Shown here piece after piece: positions 1-11,329 of a DNA stretch of 64,000 nt. A program made the translations under genes and the position numbers. The stretch's first letter is position 1. Every line of letters begins with the position of its first letter. The DNA is from Homalodisca vitripennis (taxonomy: Eukaryota; Arthropoda; Insecta; Hemiptera; Cicadellidae). The notes below the pieces were generated by a model. It saw only the letters and a program-made list of their open reading frames with translations, was not told where the DNA came from and did not search any database. The DNA lies in NCBI RefSeq assembly GCF_021130785.1, contig NW_025777593.1, forward strand, positions 102,839 through 166,838, given 5' to 3'.

Positions 1-1000
1 CTAAGGACTATTAATCACAGTTCAAAGCAGTGGAACTGTCATCGGTATTGCTAACAGTTATACAAATTACATATAGTTAAAAACATTTAATTTTTATGAT
101 TCTTTTAAAAGCCACTAATTTGTGTTTGGTGATGTGTATAATCCTCTCAGTATCCATAGAGTACAGGGAGAATCAGTTATCATTATGTCATAGCAGATAC
201 ACTCATCCAAATATTTTGGTAGTTTTCAAATCGTTTTATTAAAAATATTTATAAATCCGTTTATGAGAAACATTTTTCAACTTTACTGTTACAAAACAGG
301 AAATCTTTGTAGAATTTCTAAAAAGCAATATATTTGTAATGAAGTAAAATTAGTTATTTCTTTTAATTTAATATATAAAAACGATAAAAATGTTTTCATT
401 AGTAAAAGTTAATAATTTAAATTTAGTTCAAAAAATTATACACATAAATATGTCCTAGAAGTTTTAACTCATTCTACTAGTTACTGAAATTCACACCAGA
501 TCTCTCTTCCACAGTACAAGAGGAAATAAAGGGTCTATTAAAATTATAGAGTGTTAACAAAGTCTGATTAAAGTTCTATGTTACATATAATATTGAATTT
601 TATCTTTATACCTAATAATAATTTAATTTCTTCTTCATGATTAAATATAAATATATCGTTTTCTACAATAATGCTTGAGCTAAAATCGAGGGGGCACCCT
701 GCTGGATTGTACCATTGCCTGAATAACCGAATCACACATCTTCGCAAGCAATGAGAGCTTTACAACATCATCTTTAAACTTGTCAGAGAATTAAAATTTT
801 TATTAAATAAAAAAAAAAACGCAATATTCGTTATTAAAGTTTCCTGTATAATACAATATCCGCTACAATACAGTTTACGCGTACTAAAATTAAGATGTTG
901 CCTTGTATTTAGTAACGTCTCCCGAGCGAAAGTTCCTTGTAGACTCAGATAAAATAACTTAAATGTAAAAAAAGTTCTTAGCATTTGTTTATTTTTATGA
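1..1000 (+). repeat. Array unit U1 (partial: blocks 3-H-D-C-L)
   Basis: The window opens inside a copy of the local repeat. Block 3 remnants ('TATTAATCACA') lie at the very start, the hairpin H at 144-170, block C ('CCACAGTACAAGAG') near 510, and the start of block L near 610-760 (an 'AATAATGC' stretch and 'ATTGCCTGAATAACCGAA'). The same blocks recur in the same order near 20.6-21.4, 24.2-25 and 33.1-34 kb. No coding frame is convincing; the ORFs here are short and AT-rich. Confidence 0.7.
144..170 (+). other. H hairpin, copy U1
   Basis: Ten-base arms CTCTCAGTAT and GTACAGGGAG flank the 7-base loop CCATAGA. Eight or nine of ten positions pair when G-U is allowed. This is one of about 16 copies of the conserved stem-loop in the array. 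Confidence 0.7.
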
Positions 1001-2269
1001 GCACTTCCATAAAATGGGTCTGTTAGTGCAGAAGTTTAAAGCCAATTCGCTTAGTGTTATGCACACAACCTGAATATCGCTAGACAAATTTATCCTAAAA
1101 ATAAACCAATCAATACCTTTACCGGTTGTTGTGGGGCTCGAAAAAGGAGAGAAAAAAGATGAAAAGTGAGAATTTTATTTTTCTCTACTTAGTACACTTC
1201 AAAACCAGTTATACGTAAATAAATGTTCAATCAATGTCAGACAACCGTCATATACAGTCCGAATATTGTCCACTTCATATTGTCTGATTGAGAGTAGCTT
1301 AAAATATTCCTCAGATAATAATAATGTTTTATATTTCCATGATTTTCGATTCTCTACGATTTCGAATTCCTCTAAGTTTACATCAGCTGAAGATACAACC
1401 ACTAAAGTTTTAAATTTTTAATTAAATTACATCGTCACTGAAATAAAACTTGGCATGAGATTTTAAGAATTACCAGGATTTGTTTTTATAGTGTAGCACG
1501 ATGATATATGGAAGCCGTCACCAACGGTAAGTTAGTATTTATTATAAAGAGGTTATCACGTATGAGTGTTTCACTGGCTGGGAGTTATAACAGTTTGTCA
1601 CATCAGCGATAATACTATCAACGTTTCACACTGAATCAATTAAAATTTGAAGGGTTCGATATATTTACGGCTTTAAAAACGCACATACGTTACTTTGTTC
1701 ATGATCAATGAGGATGCAATCGCTACAGTCAGATTAGGGTTATAATGTATATAATATTTTATAAGAATCGTGAATATTAATGAATCATATAATAATTTGC
1801 CTACTAATTCACTAGATTCTTCAAAGATTACGTTATCAGACGTCATTAGTTGTCTGGATTTCTTCAGTTTAACAAAGAAGATTTTAAAATGTATTTAATT
1901 ATGGTTAACGATTTAAGGAGAATAATGTACAACTGACAACTTGTGAAATGAATGTTTGTTGTTATGTTTTGTGTGTTTTGCAATGTTAACAACTAAACTG
2001 AGCCTTTCGGCAGATCCAATTTTATGATTGTCGTTTTTGTCGTTTTTACTGATCATGGAGTTTATATTCAAAACATGTAACTTTTGACAACACTGAATCT
2101 CCCCTTCTCACCAATGTTTCAAATAATTAATTGATTACTTAATAACTTATCAATATAGTAACTTGTTTTTCTTAAATAACTGTAAAATTGCAGTTCAAAT
2201 TGACTGTAATGTAGATAGATCAGAACAAAAATTTAGATGAAATCTCCGTTGGTTCTTTTAGTTGCAGAT
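1001..2269. other. AT-rich spacer, no gene seen
   Basis: Open frames here are under 70 codons and have chance composition. I see no splice-bounded exon, RNA gene or terminal repeat. The stretch separates units U1 and U2. Confidence 0.5.
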
Positions 2270-3720
2270 ATACCAGTCATAACATGACATCGAACAGTGT
2301 CTCCGGATACTGTATTAACATAGTAATAGTTATTAGTAATAGTTAACACACTAATGTAGGACGAGTAACGAAACATATTTCTCTCTATGTTATGTATGTG
2401 ATTGGGTAATCAGATAACAAGAAACTGGTTTTTTTGCCCGCCGTAGACAGGACGTAAAAAAAAGCAATTGAAATTAAAAACTAAAATAAAAATACAGGTG
2501 AATAATAAATAAGTGTTTATCGATAAAATCATATTATTGTGTATAAATTTCGTTGAACTCACACCAAGATGAGTTGTAAAAGCAGGACCAGGAACAATTA
2601 CGATGCCTACATGTTTGATAAAGACCAGGACATTTTTCAATTTAATGTTAAAAGTCCTTAACTTCGCAGAATGGGGAAACTCTACACCAGAAGTAAGAAG
2701 GCAAAGATCAAGATCAAGACAAGCACTTAAAGATGAATTATTCTAATTATAAAAAAAAATTGATTTTTCTCTAAATATTCTTCTAACAAAAAGTAGTTTA
2801 CATTGTAATTTTAGCGATTATTATTCACAGCAAATAGGTAATGACGCGTATACAATTAACAGGATTTAATCTTTAATCTTTAGATTGCAGAAGTCCAACA
2901 ATTGCACAAATTTACACTATATCGCACACCTGTTTCTATGACGAAATAAATATTAAATTATTTCACTTTAAAGAAAGTTTACAATTAGGTTATTTCTTGA
3001 TTGGCGAAGAAATGTTTTGTGGACGAAAAGAAAAAAAAAAACGCGTGATTTAGGGTTTTAATATTTTAGTACTCTATGTGTACAGATGGAATAAGTTAAC
3101 ATTATCTTTATTTAAAAAGTATAAATGTTTTGAGATCTGTTTACAAATATTTACTAACAAATGTATAGATTACTAAGAGAATTATTTACTAAAATATATA
3201 TGATCGATATCTTTCATGCATTTCGAAGTAGGGTAAACGTTTGAAATAAGTTGAAACTAGTGTTAAAGCTGGATGACTTAGAATTAAAATTTATAACGTA
3301 TAGTTTTATATAGTTTATACTAAATAATTTCCATACACGGAAAATAAATTACTACTTAAAGTATTTTAGTTATATAAATAACCTATTTTTTACAGGTTTA
3401 AATCGTCGTAGGCTACACTTTATAAAATATATATAAACATTATTATTTCATAAATCATTGATAAATAATTAGCTGAAATAGCTAAATTAATCTTAACATC
3501 TCGTAGGCTGACGGCCGGATGAAAATGATTTAATGAAACAATTATCTTTGTTAAAATATCGTCTGATATGTTTTTACTTCCGTGTAGCTCTTTTATTACG
3601 TCCTGCATCAAAGCTAGTTTAGGCTACAATCAGTTTAATTTTGGTGAGAAAAATTACAATTTCACGATTGTCAAGGCTGTTTCTTTACTTTTCAATGCAT
3701 GGACACCTAGACTAGAAAAG
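2270..3720 (+). repeat. Array unit U2 (S-N-E-3-H-D)
   Basis: Block S lies near 2290 ('GAACAGTGTCTCCGGATAC'), N at about 2403 ('GGGTAATCAGATAACAAG'), E at 2565-2745, and block 3 near 2810-2870 with a 'GACGCGTATACAATTAACAG' stretch shared with U4-U6. The hairpin is at 3063-3089 and block D near 3120-3190. U2, U4, U5 and U6 form subfamily B, with loop TCTAAGT-like. No protein is evident. Confidence 0.6.
3063..3089 (+). other. H hairpin, copy U2 (type B, degenerate)
   Basis: Arms ATTTTAGTAC and GTACAGATGG with loop TCTATGT. The inner four pairs are intact and the outer part has decayed. Confidence 0.5.
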
Positions 3721-3785
3721 AAATATAACGAAATCTTGTTTTAGTGATTTTAAAATTATGAAAGAACGGTACTTTAGTGGGAATA

Positions 3786-3978
3786 TACAGAGTGAGTTTT
3801 ATGTCCTGGCACACCTGGATATAATTTAAAACGGTCCGAGATATCTATGTGAAACCTTGACCCTACCTATTATAACATATTTTTTCAATTTTTCAAGTTG
3901 TTGAAAATTTTGCCTCCCTTTTCTAAATTTATTTACAAATTATATCCAGGTGTGGCAGGACATAAAACTCACTCTGTA
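3786..3978. mobile_element. Palindromic MITE with 42-bp TIRs and TA target duplication
   Basis: A 193-bp non-coding element. The left arm (3786-3827, starting TACAGAGTGAGTTTTATG) and right arm (3937-3978, ending CATAAAACTCACTCTGTA) are reverse complements over 42 bases with one mismatch. The element is flanked by TA on both sides (3784-3785 and 3979-3980), as expected of MITEs moved by Tc1/mariner-type transposases. It has no ORF of its own and lies between U2 and U3. Near-identical arms suggest a fairly recent insertion. Confidence 0.8.
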
Positions 3979-4043
3979 TATGGGCAAAAGAATTCTACTG
4001 GTTTGTTCCCAGCAGAATTACACTTCGCAATTAAATTATATCT

Positions 4044-4196
4044 ATGGAAACAAGAAAAGAAAGGTCCAAAATTTATGTTTTGTATTTTTCAGTTTTATAT
4101 TCAAAAGTCTCTCTAATCGCAGCACCTCGGAAAACAACTGAACAAGGAACACGATGTGAGGCTCAGAGAGATGATCAGGACCAGGACCTACAGTGA
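4044..4196 (+). CDS. Small open frame across blocks M-E, 50 codons, unknown
   Basis: The frame starts at the ATG in the conserved block M (ATGGAAACAAG) and stays open to a TGA at 4194-4196. Its end reads EQGTRCEAQRDDQDQDLQ. The same end frame, '(A)PGTRCDGQK..QDQDLQG-stop', is open in U10 (24.15 kb), and U11 has an equivalent end. Other copies break it early: U10 and U13 have stops within eight codons of the M-block ATG. In U3 and U11 the frame ends at a GTGAGT that could instead be a splice donor. I do not recognise the peptide. Coding status is doubtful and may only reflect shared descent of the repeat. Confidence 0.25.
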   Translation: METRKERSKIYVLYFSVLYSKVSLIAAPRKTTEQGTRCEAQRDDQDQDLQ

Positions 4197-4860
4197 GTTA
4201 TTTTTGTTGTTGTTTATAGATCATAGTTTCTGCTCTGACTATCTCTTGACATCCAAAGAACGTAGTTTACATCCTAGTTTCATAGACAATTAATCACAAC
4301 ATAAGTTACTACAACAGTGCATGAGTAAGTGGTTAGAAATAAATAATATTTAAAATATAATAAAATGATTAAAAATAAACAGAAATTTAATTTTTGTAGA
4401 TTTTTTACGACTTTTATATCTTGCATTAGGGTGATTGCTAGGCTATATGAAATAAATCCCACTAGTACGCTCTCGGTAAAGCAATAGTACGTTTTGTGTT
4501 AAATTTGCGTTTTGGGCTGTTTTACATATTTCTGTACCCAAAACGAAAATTTATATTCGGCTTGAGGTTTTCTTTCAAAGATATTGAATTACGTTATGAA
4601 TTTTGGATCTAGTTCACACAGTTGATACGAACTTATTTGTTTAAGAAAACCATTTTATTACATATGACTAACAGCTATCTTTCCGGTATTTTTTTTTTTT
4701 TTTTGCTAAGTATTAACATTGAGTTCAAAGTTTCGTATGTTAAGTGACTGACACTAAAAAACACGTAATCCTAACTATGTGTAAATACTTTAATGTAATA
4801 ATTCATATTACTGTTAACAGTTTATCAAACAATCAATAATTTAACTCATATTGTGTTTGG

Positions 4861-4880
4861 TATATATATATATATTTATG
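4861..4880. repeat. Short (TA)n microsatellite
   Basis: An alternating TA run in U3. Its main interest is as a polymorphic marker. Confidence 0.8.
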
Positions 4881-5754
4881 TTTACATAAAACAAAAATCA
4901 TCCAATCCCGTTAGCAATTTCGCACTTTACTCCAATTATATTTTCAAATACTTAAACTTGTCGCTTGAATTACATTATAATTAATTTTTTATGACAAAAA
5001 CTTTGTATTACATTGCAATATTAATGCAATATAGCAATATTAAGTTATAGCATATTAATGCAAAATATGCACTTTCATCACTAGAGTGCAAATGCTGCAG
5101 AAATAATTACATAAATGTTCCTAGTAGACACCTTTGCCGAAGCTAAAAAAATTATGTCTCTGATAATCAGCTTCCGAGTCAGAGTACTGGTTCACACACG
5201 CTGTATACGAGTAGTAACAAATATATTCAATTAGTCTGAAGTATTATCTTTCATTCAAAAATTTCTTTGTAATATTAGAATTTAAATATAAGTTTGAACA
5301 AAAACCAACAATTCCCTGCAGAATTCCAGTTCAGAAATTATAACGGTACAGATACTTGAATTTTTAGGTAACAAATTCAGTGACGTAAACTAATAGATTT
5401 AAGTTCCGTTACTTTTAAGTTGGAGGCTATTAAAACGGTTCTGTGCTATTCACTACTGCTTCACAAAAATATTCAAATAATTTATTGAATACGTATGTTA
5501 CAACTTCTTTCTCATACTGAAGGGAATAATAATAAAAACGATCTGAAAGTGAGAACAGTTTTAAGTATAAATATTTAGAGAGCCTAACAATTAATTTTGT
5601 TCCTGAGATCTGTTTTTTAAGAAACTGTTTTTTTTAATTCTGAAAATTTTCAGAAGAAGTTATACCGATTATTTTGCTATAAAGAATAAAAATAATTACT
5701 GTAATGTATATGGTAGCTCTAATAAAATATAGCTTATGTAAACATTTACTTTCA

Positions 5755-6160
5755 TAGAGGGGTCACTTTTGGCTTGTTTATACATTTCAGTTCAACCCAC
5801 GCTGCGTACATAAAAACCGAATTGTCACTTAAATCTGCGCAACATTGTAGTTATCCAGGAGCGACACTTAACTAACAGCAGACGTCGAGATTCTGTAGTG
5901 CAAGGGTAATTCTATAGGTATATTTTTCTGCTATCTTACAGATGGATTTTGTACGGTTCGTTACCTAAGAGTCAATGGTTCTTGCCAGCCTAAACATAAT
6001 GGTGTACCACCCCCTGCCTGCTTTGAATTGGAGAGGATGGTTCAGTGCTGGCTTTTCCCTCTTACGAAGGGACATGATTTAAGATTAGTACCCTGAATTC
6101 TTCCTCATAAACCTTAACAGGAGACAGCCTCTTTCCCTAACCTTTCCATTCAATATCCAA
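5755..6160. repeat. Dispersed repeat R, copy 1
   Basis: About 400 bp matching 51205-51600 in the same orientation. Shared strings include 'TGCAAGGGTAATTC', 'CTTGCC...CCTAAACATAA', 'CCTGCTTTGA.TGGAGAGG' and 'CCCT.AATTCTTCCTC'. It is more GC-rich than its surroundings. It has no clear ORF, TIR or tail in either copy. Its right edge abuts block D of a unit, so it may have inserted into the array. The family is not recognised. Confidence 0.6.
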
Positions 6161-6428
6161 ATGTTTTAAGATCCCTTCATACATATTTGATAAAAAGTGT
6201 GAAGATTACGTAGCATGTTCTTTACATCTTGATGTCACTTCCTTCCTACAACTGCACCATGTTGAAGTTATATAATCATCTTATTATAATAAAACAATCC
6301 TTAGTTTTAGAGACAAGGATTTATATATGAGTTACTTTAATTATTTAAAATTTTTCCCTGAATATCCTTCTTACCCAAAGCAAGTTACACTCTAGTTTTG
6401 CGATTATGAAAACACAGCAAAACAGTTT

Positions 6429-6451
6429 AATCACACAGGCCCTGTGTGATT
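6429..6451. repeat. Perfect 23-bp palindrome in U4
   Basis: Arms AATCACACAGG and CCTGTGTGATT around a central C. The same site in U5 (8617-8640) is degenerate, so the perfect form is specific to this copy. It could be a cruciform or dimeric protein site, or chance. Confidence 0.6.
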
Positions 6452-6594
6452 ATAACGCGTTTACAATGAACAGGATTTTTGAAACTTTAATAAATTTTAC
6501 TAAGAATTTGTTTTCTTTTTTATCTTGACCAACAAATAACTTTCGTTTGTTTTGTTGATGAACTGAAAGACCTGGTGATTTATGGTTTTAAATT

Positions 6595-6621
6595 CCTTCA
6601 GTACTCTAAGGGTACAGAAAG
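6595..6621 (+). other. H hairpin, copy U4 (type B)
   Basis: Arms CCTTCAGTAC and GTACAGAAAG with loop TCTAAGG. In this type the outer pairs are T-A where type A has C-G or T-G. Confidence 0.65.
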
Positions 6622-6783
6622 TATCAGTTTACAACTATCTTATTTTAAATCGATTTAAGATCCATTCTCAAATATTTTATAACTGTGTAAAGATTACCGA
6701 GAGAATTATTTACTTAAATGTGTCTGAGAATTTAGGCATTTTATAGTAGTGTTAATAATGAACATAATTTTTAATTAGTAAAT

Positions 6784-7190
6784 GTTAGTATTTTAACTTC
6801 TCGTTGTGCAAGAAAGATGAACGAACAGATCAAATCAAATCAAATCAGTTTTTTATTGCCGGAACATTATACAACGCATGGCAAATGTTATATTTTTATT
6901 GGCTAAAATTTTTGTCAAACACACCACCACACAGATAGATGTATTATGACCTGGTACGTATCTCAGACTTGAAGAAAATTATGACAACTACCCGAAGTAG
7001 TCATGTGATGACCAATGTTGACTAAGACAGAATTTTACTCACATCATATGTTAGTATTTTAACTTCTAGTTGTACCAGAAAGATGAACACATAGTTGTAT
7101 TATGAACTGGTACGTATCTCAGACTGTAAGAAAATAAAAAATACTGGAAGTAGTCAATTGTTGACCAATGTCGACTTTTCAGACTTATTT
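6784..7190. repeat. Local tandem duplication (period about 264 bp)
   Basis: 'TTAGTATTTTAACTTCT' at 6785 recurs at 7049. 'TGGTACGTATCTCAGACT', followed by an imperfect 'AAGTAGTCA' segment, also occurs in both copies. The first copy is longer because it contains the LINE-tail insertion at 6831-6930. Downstream to about 8030 I see nothing but AT-rich sequence. Confidence 0.65.
6831..6930 (-). mobile_element. Truncated LINE 3' end with (GATTT)n tail
   Basis: A 100-bp insertion whose minus strand ends in '...GGCAATAAAAAACTGATTT' followed by GATTT repeats, the tail type of several insect non-LTR retrotransposons. It is flanked by the direct repeat ACAGAT (6825-6830 and 6931-6936), a plausible target-site duplication. 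The neighbouring tandem copy near 7085 lacks it and so shows the empty site. It has no coding capacity. Confidence 0.65.
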
Positions 7191-8029
7191 ATGTACTACA
7201 ACATTTTTTTGATCAGGGAACAATGGAAACGTTACTACGATATCGAAAATACCGTAGACATGAAGAAGATTACATGGGCTGAAGTGAGAAGTGATACCTG
7301 TATTATGAATAGTAGGAATCTCATGCTGGGTATTTATTGATTTTATCAATCGTAACAGTATGGAAACTTCTTCTATCCATGTGATAAATAATTCATTCAA
7401 ACAAGACACTCTTCTTCACTCACTAAATCTCAAATAAAAGCCAATGTCAACTCTTCAACTTCAGGATCAAAAAACATTACTATTTTAACGTAAAATAATT
7501 ATGTTCAAGTAGATCAGGATTTTCAAGTGTCAATCATTAATTTTAAAAGTATTTATTAAACAATTGAAAAAAGACATATCTATGAAGTATCTGATATTCA
7601 ATAGGAAATTGTGTGCAGAGCCACGGATAATAGCTGATAGACATATAAACACTACCACAATATCTAGAGGCACTCTTGTTTGAATGTCAAAATCTTATCT
7701 GGAATACTTTAAACTTATCAGTGGAATAGTTTAGATTGTATAAATGTTGTGAAAAACCTCTACGCCTTGTACGGATATTATAAAATGCCTCTTCAAGCCC
7801 AAAATCGAGTTTAGATCATCTTGTATATAAACTTCTCTAATATGGTTATACTAAACAATACTGTATCTATATTTAAATATGTGTCTATCTTTTTGTATTA
7901 AAAAATAATAAAAATGTCACAGCTGTAACCTGCTAAATAGTAATAAAGTGATAAACAGTCTAAATACAGGAAGGAACTTTAATGAAATCCATGAAGTTTT
8001 TTTAGGTACAGCTATACTAATAAGCAATA

Positions 8030-8960
8030 AATGGACATTTTGAATAGTTTGCCTGGATATTGGATCTAAACCATGATAATTTACCACATAGAAATTAATT
8101 TAAGACAGGTAACAAACCATGTTTGTCTCTATAGTATTATGTTTTATTAGTATTCATCACGTAAAACAAGCACGTGTATGTAAAACCAAAATAAAAAGAA
8201 TTATAAATTAAATTATAAATAAAAAGACTTAGGTGAATTATACGCAACAGAGCACATATTAATAATGTTTAATATCTATGGAAACAAGGACAGTTACTAA
8301 AAATTTTTCGACGAATTTAATAGTGTTATTTACAACATTTAGAACTCACACCACATGGATTTGAGAAGCACGACCAGGATCAAGTGGCCAAAAGCTTGCT
8401 AACAACCTTTTTTACTGTTCAGTTTGATTTTCAAAGCCGTTCAACACTCAGGAGGTAGAAAATATACATCAGGAGTACGGTGGTAAAGACCTGGATCGAG
8501 ACAGTGACTTATAGATGAGTGACTTTAATTATTTATATTTAAAGATTTTTCTCTATATGTTTTTTTTACCCAATCAATTTATATAATTTTCTTATAAATA
8601 AATACAGGAAAAACGAGTTACACAATCCCTATGTAATTATAACGCGTTTACAATTAACAGGGTTTGGGAAATTTAAAATTTAAATAAAATATAAAATAAT
8701 ATAAAATATTAAATTTAAATAAAAAATCTGTGGGAAATTTTTCATTTATCTTGTTTAATGATGGTTGTCTTAATCAAATTTCATATATTTTGTAGGCAAA
8801 TAGGAGGAACTTGTGATTTATGGTTTTAAATCCTTTAGTACTCTAAGTTTACAAACAAAATCAAATCACAATCATTTTACATACATAATTCAAATGTGTT
8901 AAGATCTGTTCATATATTATTATTTTTAAATTCTCTGATATATTTATAGTTAAGCAAAGA
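8030..8960 (+). repeat. Array unit U5 (S-M-E-3-H)
   Basis: S is at 8042-8065 ('GAATAGTTTGCCTGGATAT'), M near 8272, E at 8350-8530, and block 3 with 'ATTATAACGCGTTTACAATT' at 8560-8660. A decayed hairpin is at 8832-8858. E here is split into two parts, as in U2 and U6. Subfamily B. Confidence 0.6.
8832..8858 (+). other. H hairpin, copy U5 (type B, decayed)
   Basis: Arms CCTTTAGTAC and TTACAAACAA with loop TCTAAGT. Loop and left arm are conserved; the right arm has lost pairing. Confidence 0.4.
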
Positions 8961-9239
8961 AATACTACATCTATATTTAAATAAGATTTATAGTTTGAAT
9001 ATTTTTAATCGAAAAATAAGTTCAAGTACATGAGGGTAATCAATGTTGACTATGCAAAGTAAAAAGTTAAAGCTAACGTGACAATCCTGCCATGGTGTTT
9101 TATTGTCAAATTCAACGTCATTTAGGGTTCTTGAATTAGATACATCACAGTGAAAACATAAAATGTATGAAAGTATTATTGTTGCCGATATATTAGTTAC
9201 AAATTGCATGTTTCGAATAGTTGTACATCTTAGTCTCCA

Positions 9240-10270
9240 TTACGCATGTTTGGATAATCAGATAACAAGACTCAGTTTGATATCAGTGGTAGTCATAATG
9301 TCATAAAGTAAAGGTAAAAACAAAAATTGAAACTGTTGCAACATACGCTACAGTGTATACTTATAAAAATATGTAATATCCATTGAAACAACAAGCAACA
9401 ATTATTACAATGTTTTACAATAAATTCCAAAGTTTTGGTTACAATTACATCATTAGTGAAGCATCACGAAAGACAAAATTTGAAGACAGGAAGTTTAACA
9501 TAGACCAGGATGTTTTTTAGATTTTAGTTTTATATTCAACACGCAGATCCAAAAATCTCCACCAGGATTACGATAACCAGTCCTAGGACCAGGACTTATA
9601 GATGAGTTACTTGTATTGTTTTCAAATCGACTATTTTCTTAACACCGAAAACAGTGTAAATCACACTTTTAGCGACTATTAATCACAACAAAAATCGCGT
9701 TTACAATTAAATTATTTTGATTTTTTAATATATTTTAAAATAAGCGCATTTCTTTTTTCATAAAAAGAATCATAATCGACAAATAACCTTGCTTTTTACA
9801 GAAATAACTTGTAATTTGGCTGTCATTATTCCTTTTGTACCATAAGTGTACAACATAATAGATTTACAATATCTTGATTAAAGATACTTGCTGATTTTTT
9901 TTTACCTGTTCATACATATTTGATAACAAGCATTAAGATTACTCAGAAAATTATTGTCTTATAGGTGTTTAAGAGATAGTTTTATGGCATTTGACAGTAG
10001 GATAAATATTGGCAATAAGTTAAAATAGTTAATGCCAGTTGGGCTTAGAATTGCATTTCGTAACTTAATGGTATTTATTTGTTTCAATTCAATAATTTAT
10101 AAACCCAGAATTTCATAGATTTCATTAGAAATATGGTCTCACATGTTTTACTTTATAAAATTATTTACTGAAATTGCACCAGAGCTCTCTTCCACCTTAG
10201 CAGAGAAACAAAATAGCTAATTATTTTGATATACTTATGGGAACATCCTATTAGATTAAAATATCACCTT
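9240..10270 (+). repeat. Array unit U6 (N-M-E-3-H-D-C)
   Basis: N is at 9252 ('GGATAATCAGATAACAAG'), M at 9382 ('AATATCCATTGAAACAACA'), E at 9440-9625, block 3 at 9630-9700, the hairpin at 9831-9857, D near 9910-9950, and C near 10170-10210 ('CACCAGAGCTCTCTTCCACC'). Subfamily B. Confidence 0.6.
9831..9857 (+). other. H hairpin, copy U6 (type B, degenerate)
   Basis: Arms CCTTTTGTAC and GTACAACATA with loop CATAAGT. Only the inner pairs hold. Confidence 0.45.
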
Positions 10271-10379
10271 TATATATTTAGTTTTACTATAAACAGTAAT
10301 GCTCTTTTATTACATGTCGAAAAATTATACATCACTGCGGAGAGCTTTGGTGAACATATTATTTTAAATTATGACAAGT

Positions 10380-10560
10380 TATGTTGTTTAGAATACTTTT
10401 GATGGCATTTTTCCCATAGTGGATGTGAAGGCCAGAAGTTTGACATGGAAACGGATTTGTTTTCATATTTCAGTTTTATATTCAACACACAGGTCCAAGA
10501 ATCTCCAATAGGAATAAGTACACTACAAAACCCCAAATACACTATTAAAAGTATTTAAAT
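10380..10560 (+). repeat. E-block fragment U7
   Basis: 'GGCCAGAAGTTTGACATGG' and 'TATATTCAACACACAGGTCCAAGAATCTCC' match the first and second halves of E in U6. No hairpin follows. The surrounding 10.56-11.33 kb is AT-rich with nothing recognisable. Confidence 0.45.
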
Positions 10561-11329
10561 TGTTTTCTATATTCTCCATGAAAGTTATTTTACTGTTATA
10601 ATTAAATTACAAAATTTAAGTGTCACTTAATTTAACAACTTTACTTTAGCTGGATTCAAAAAACAGTTGAAAACGTGAGTGTGTAAGTTTGAAAACATAA
10701 TAAATTATTACAGATTATATTTTTGCCTCTTATGCTCTAACATCATAATTTTTTTTTTAATTAATGTAGGGATTGGGAATTTTTGATAAGTTATGTAGTT
10801 GTTATATTACTGGAGAAAAAAATATTTTTTTCATTGAATCTGTACGATACATGTTAGACAATACTACAACTTACTTTATTACTTTAGGTGATAGGCTGAA
10901 CATGAGTTATGATTACTGAAAATAACGTACCTGTACATATCAGTATAATGAGACAAGCATTAACTTCATTCAAACAGAAATTACATACACGTGCAGAGCT
11001 CTCAACCTAACCTAACTAACAGGTGATCATTAAAAAAATGTTTCCTAGTAAACGTATTTCTCATTTAGGAAAGGAAACATCTATACATCCAGGTATATAG
11101 AGGAGTCATACAAACCTACTGCCTGCTAAAGTAAACTTGTCTATTTTTAACATTTATAGGTACTGTTTCAACACTTGTAGAAGTTTTCTGTCCTTTTTAC
11201 CACTTTTTTTTATGTGTAAAAAAATTTATTTTTTAAAGTGAAATCTATTAGTTTTCATCCTAAGTTTTTTTCATGTGTCATCAAACTTTCATTTTTCACC
11301 ATTGTTAAAAGTGCGTAGGCAAGATTTTA

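Larger units (their letters stand above)
4000..5200 (+). repeat. Array unit U3 (M-E-3-H, diverged)
   Basis: Block M is at about 4038 ('ATATCTATGGAAACAAG') and E at 4110-4200. Block 3 follows at 4210-4290 and is closely matched by U11 near 28.05-28.13 kb ('CATCCAAAG'). A decayed H lies near 4515-4550 ('TTTCTGTACCCAAAACG'). The remainder to about 5200 is AT-rich with only weak similarity to other units. Confidence 0.55.
6160..6790 (+). repeat. Array unit U4 (D fragment, E end, 3, H, D)
   Basis: A D-block fragment lies at 6160-6215. The end of E ('ATGAGTTACTTTAATT') is near 6330, block 3 at 6375-6400, a 23-bp palindrome at 6429-6451, hairpin H at 6595-6621, and D again near 6645-6720. Subfamily B. 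Confidence 0.6.

Noticed and set aside
144..170. H hairpin as a Helitron 3'-end hairpin or a CRISPR repeat
   Set aside because: No CTRR follows the hairpin, spacing between copies is irregular at 1-4 kb, and the context is eukaryotic.
3898..4141. Two overlapping + ORFs of 72 and 63 codons
   Set aside because: They begin inside the MITE arm and run out of it, so the frame is a product of the insertion.
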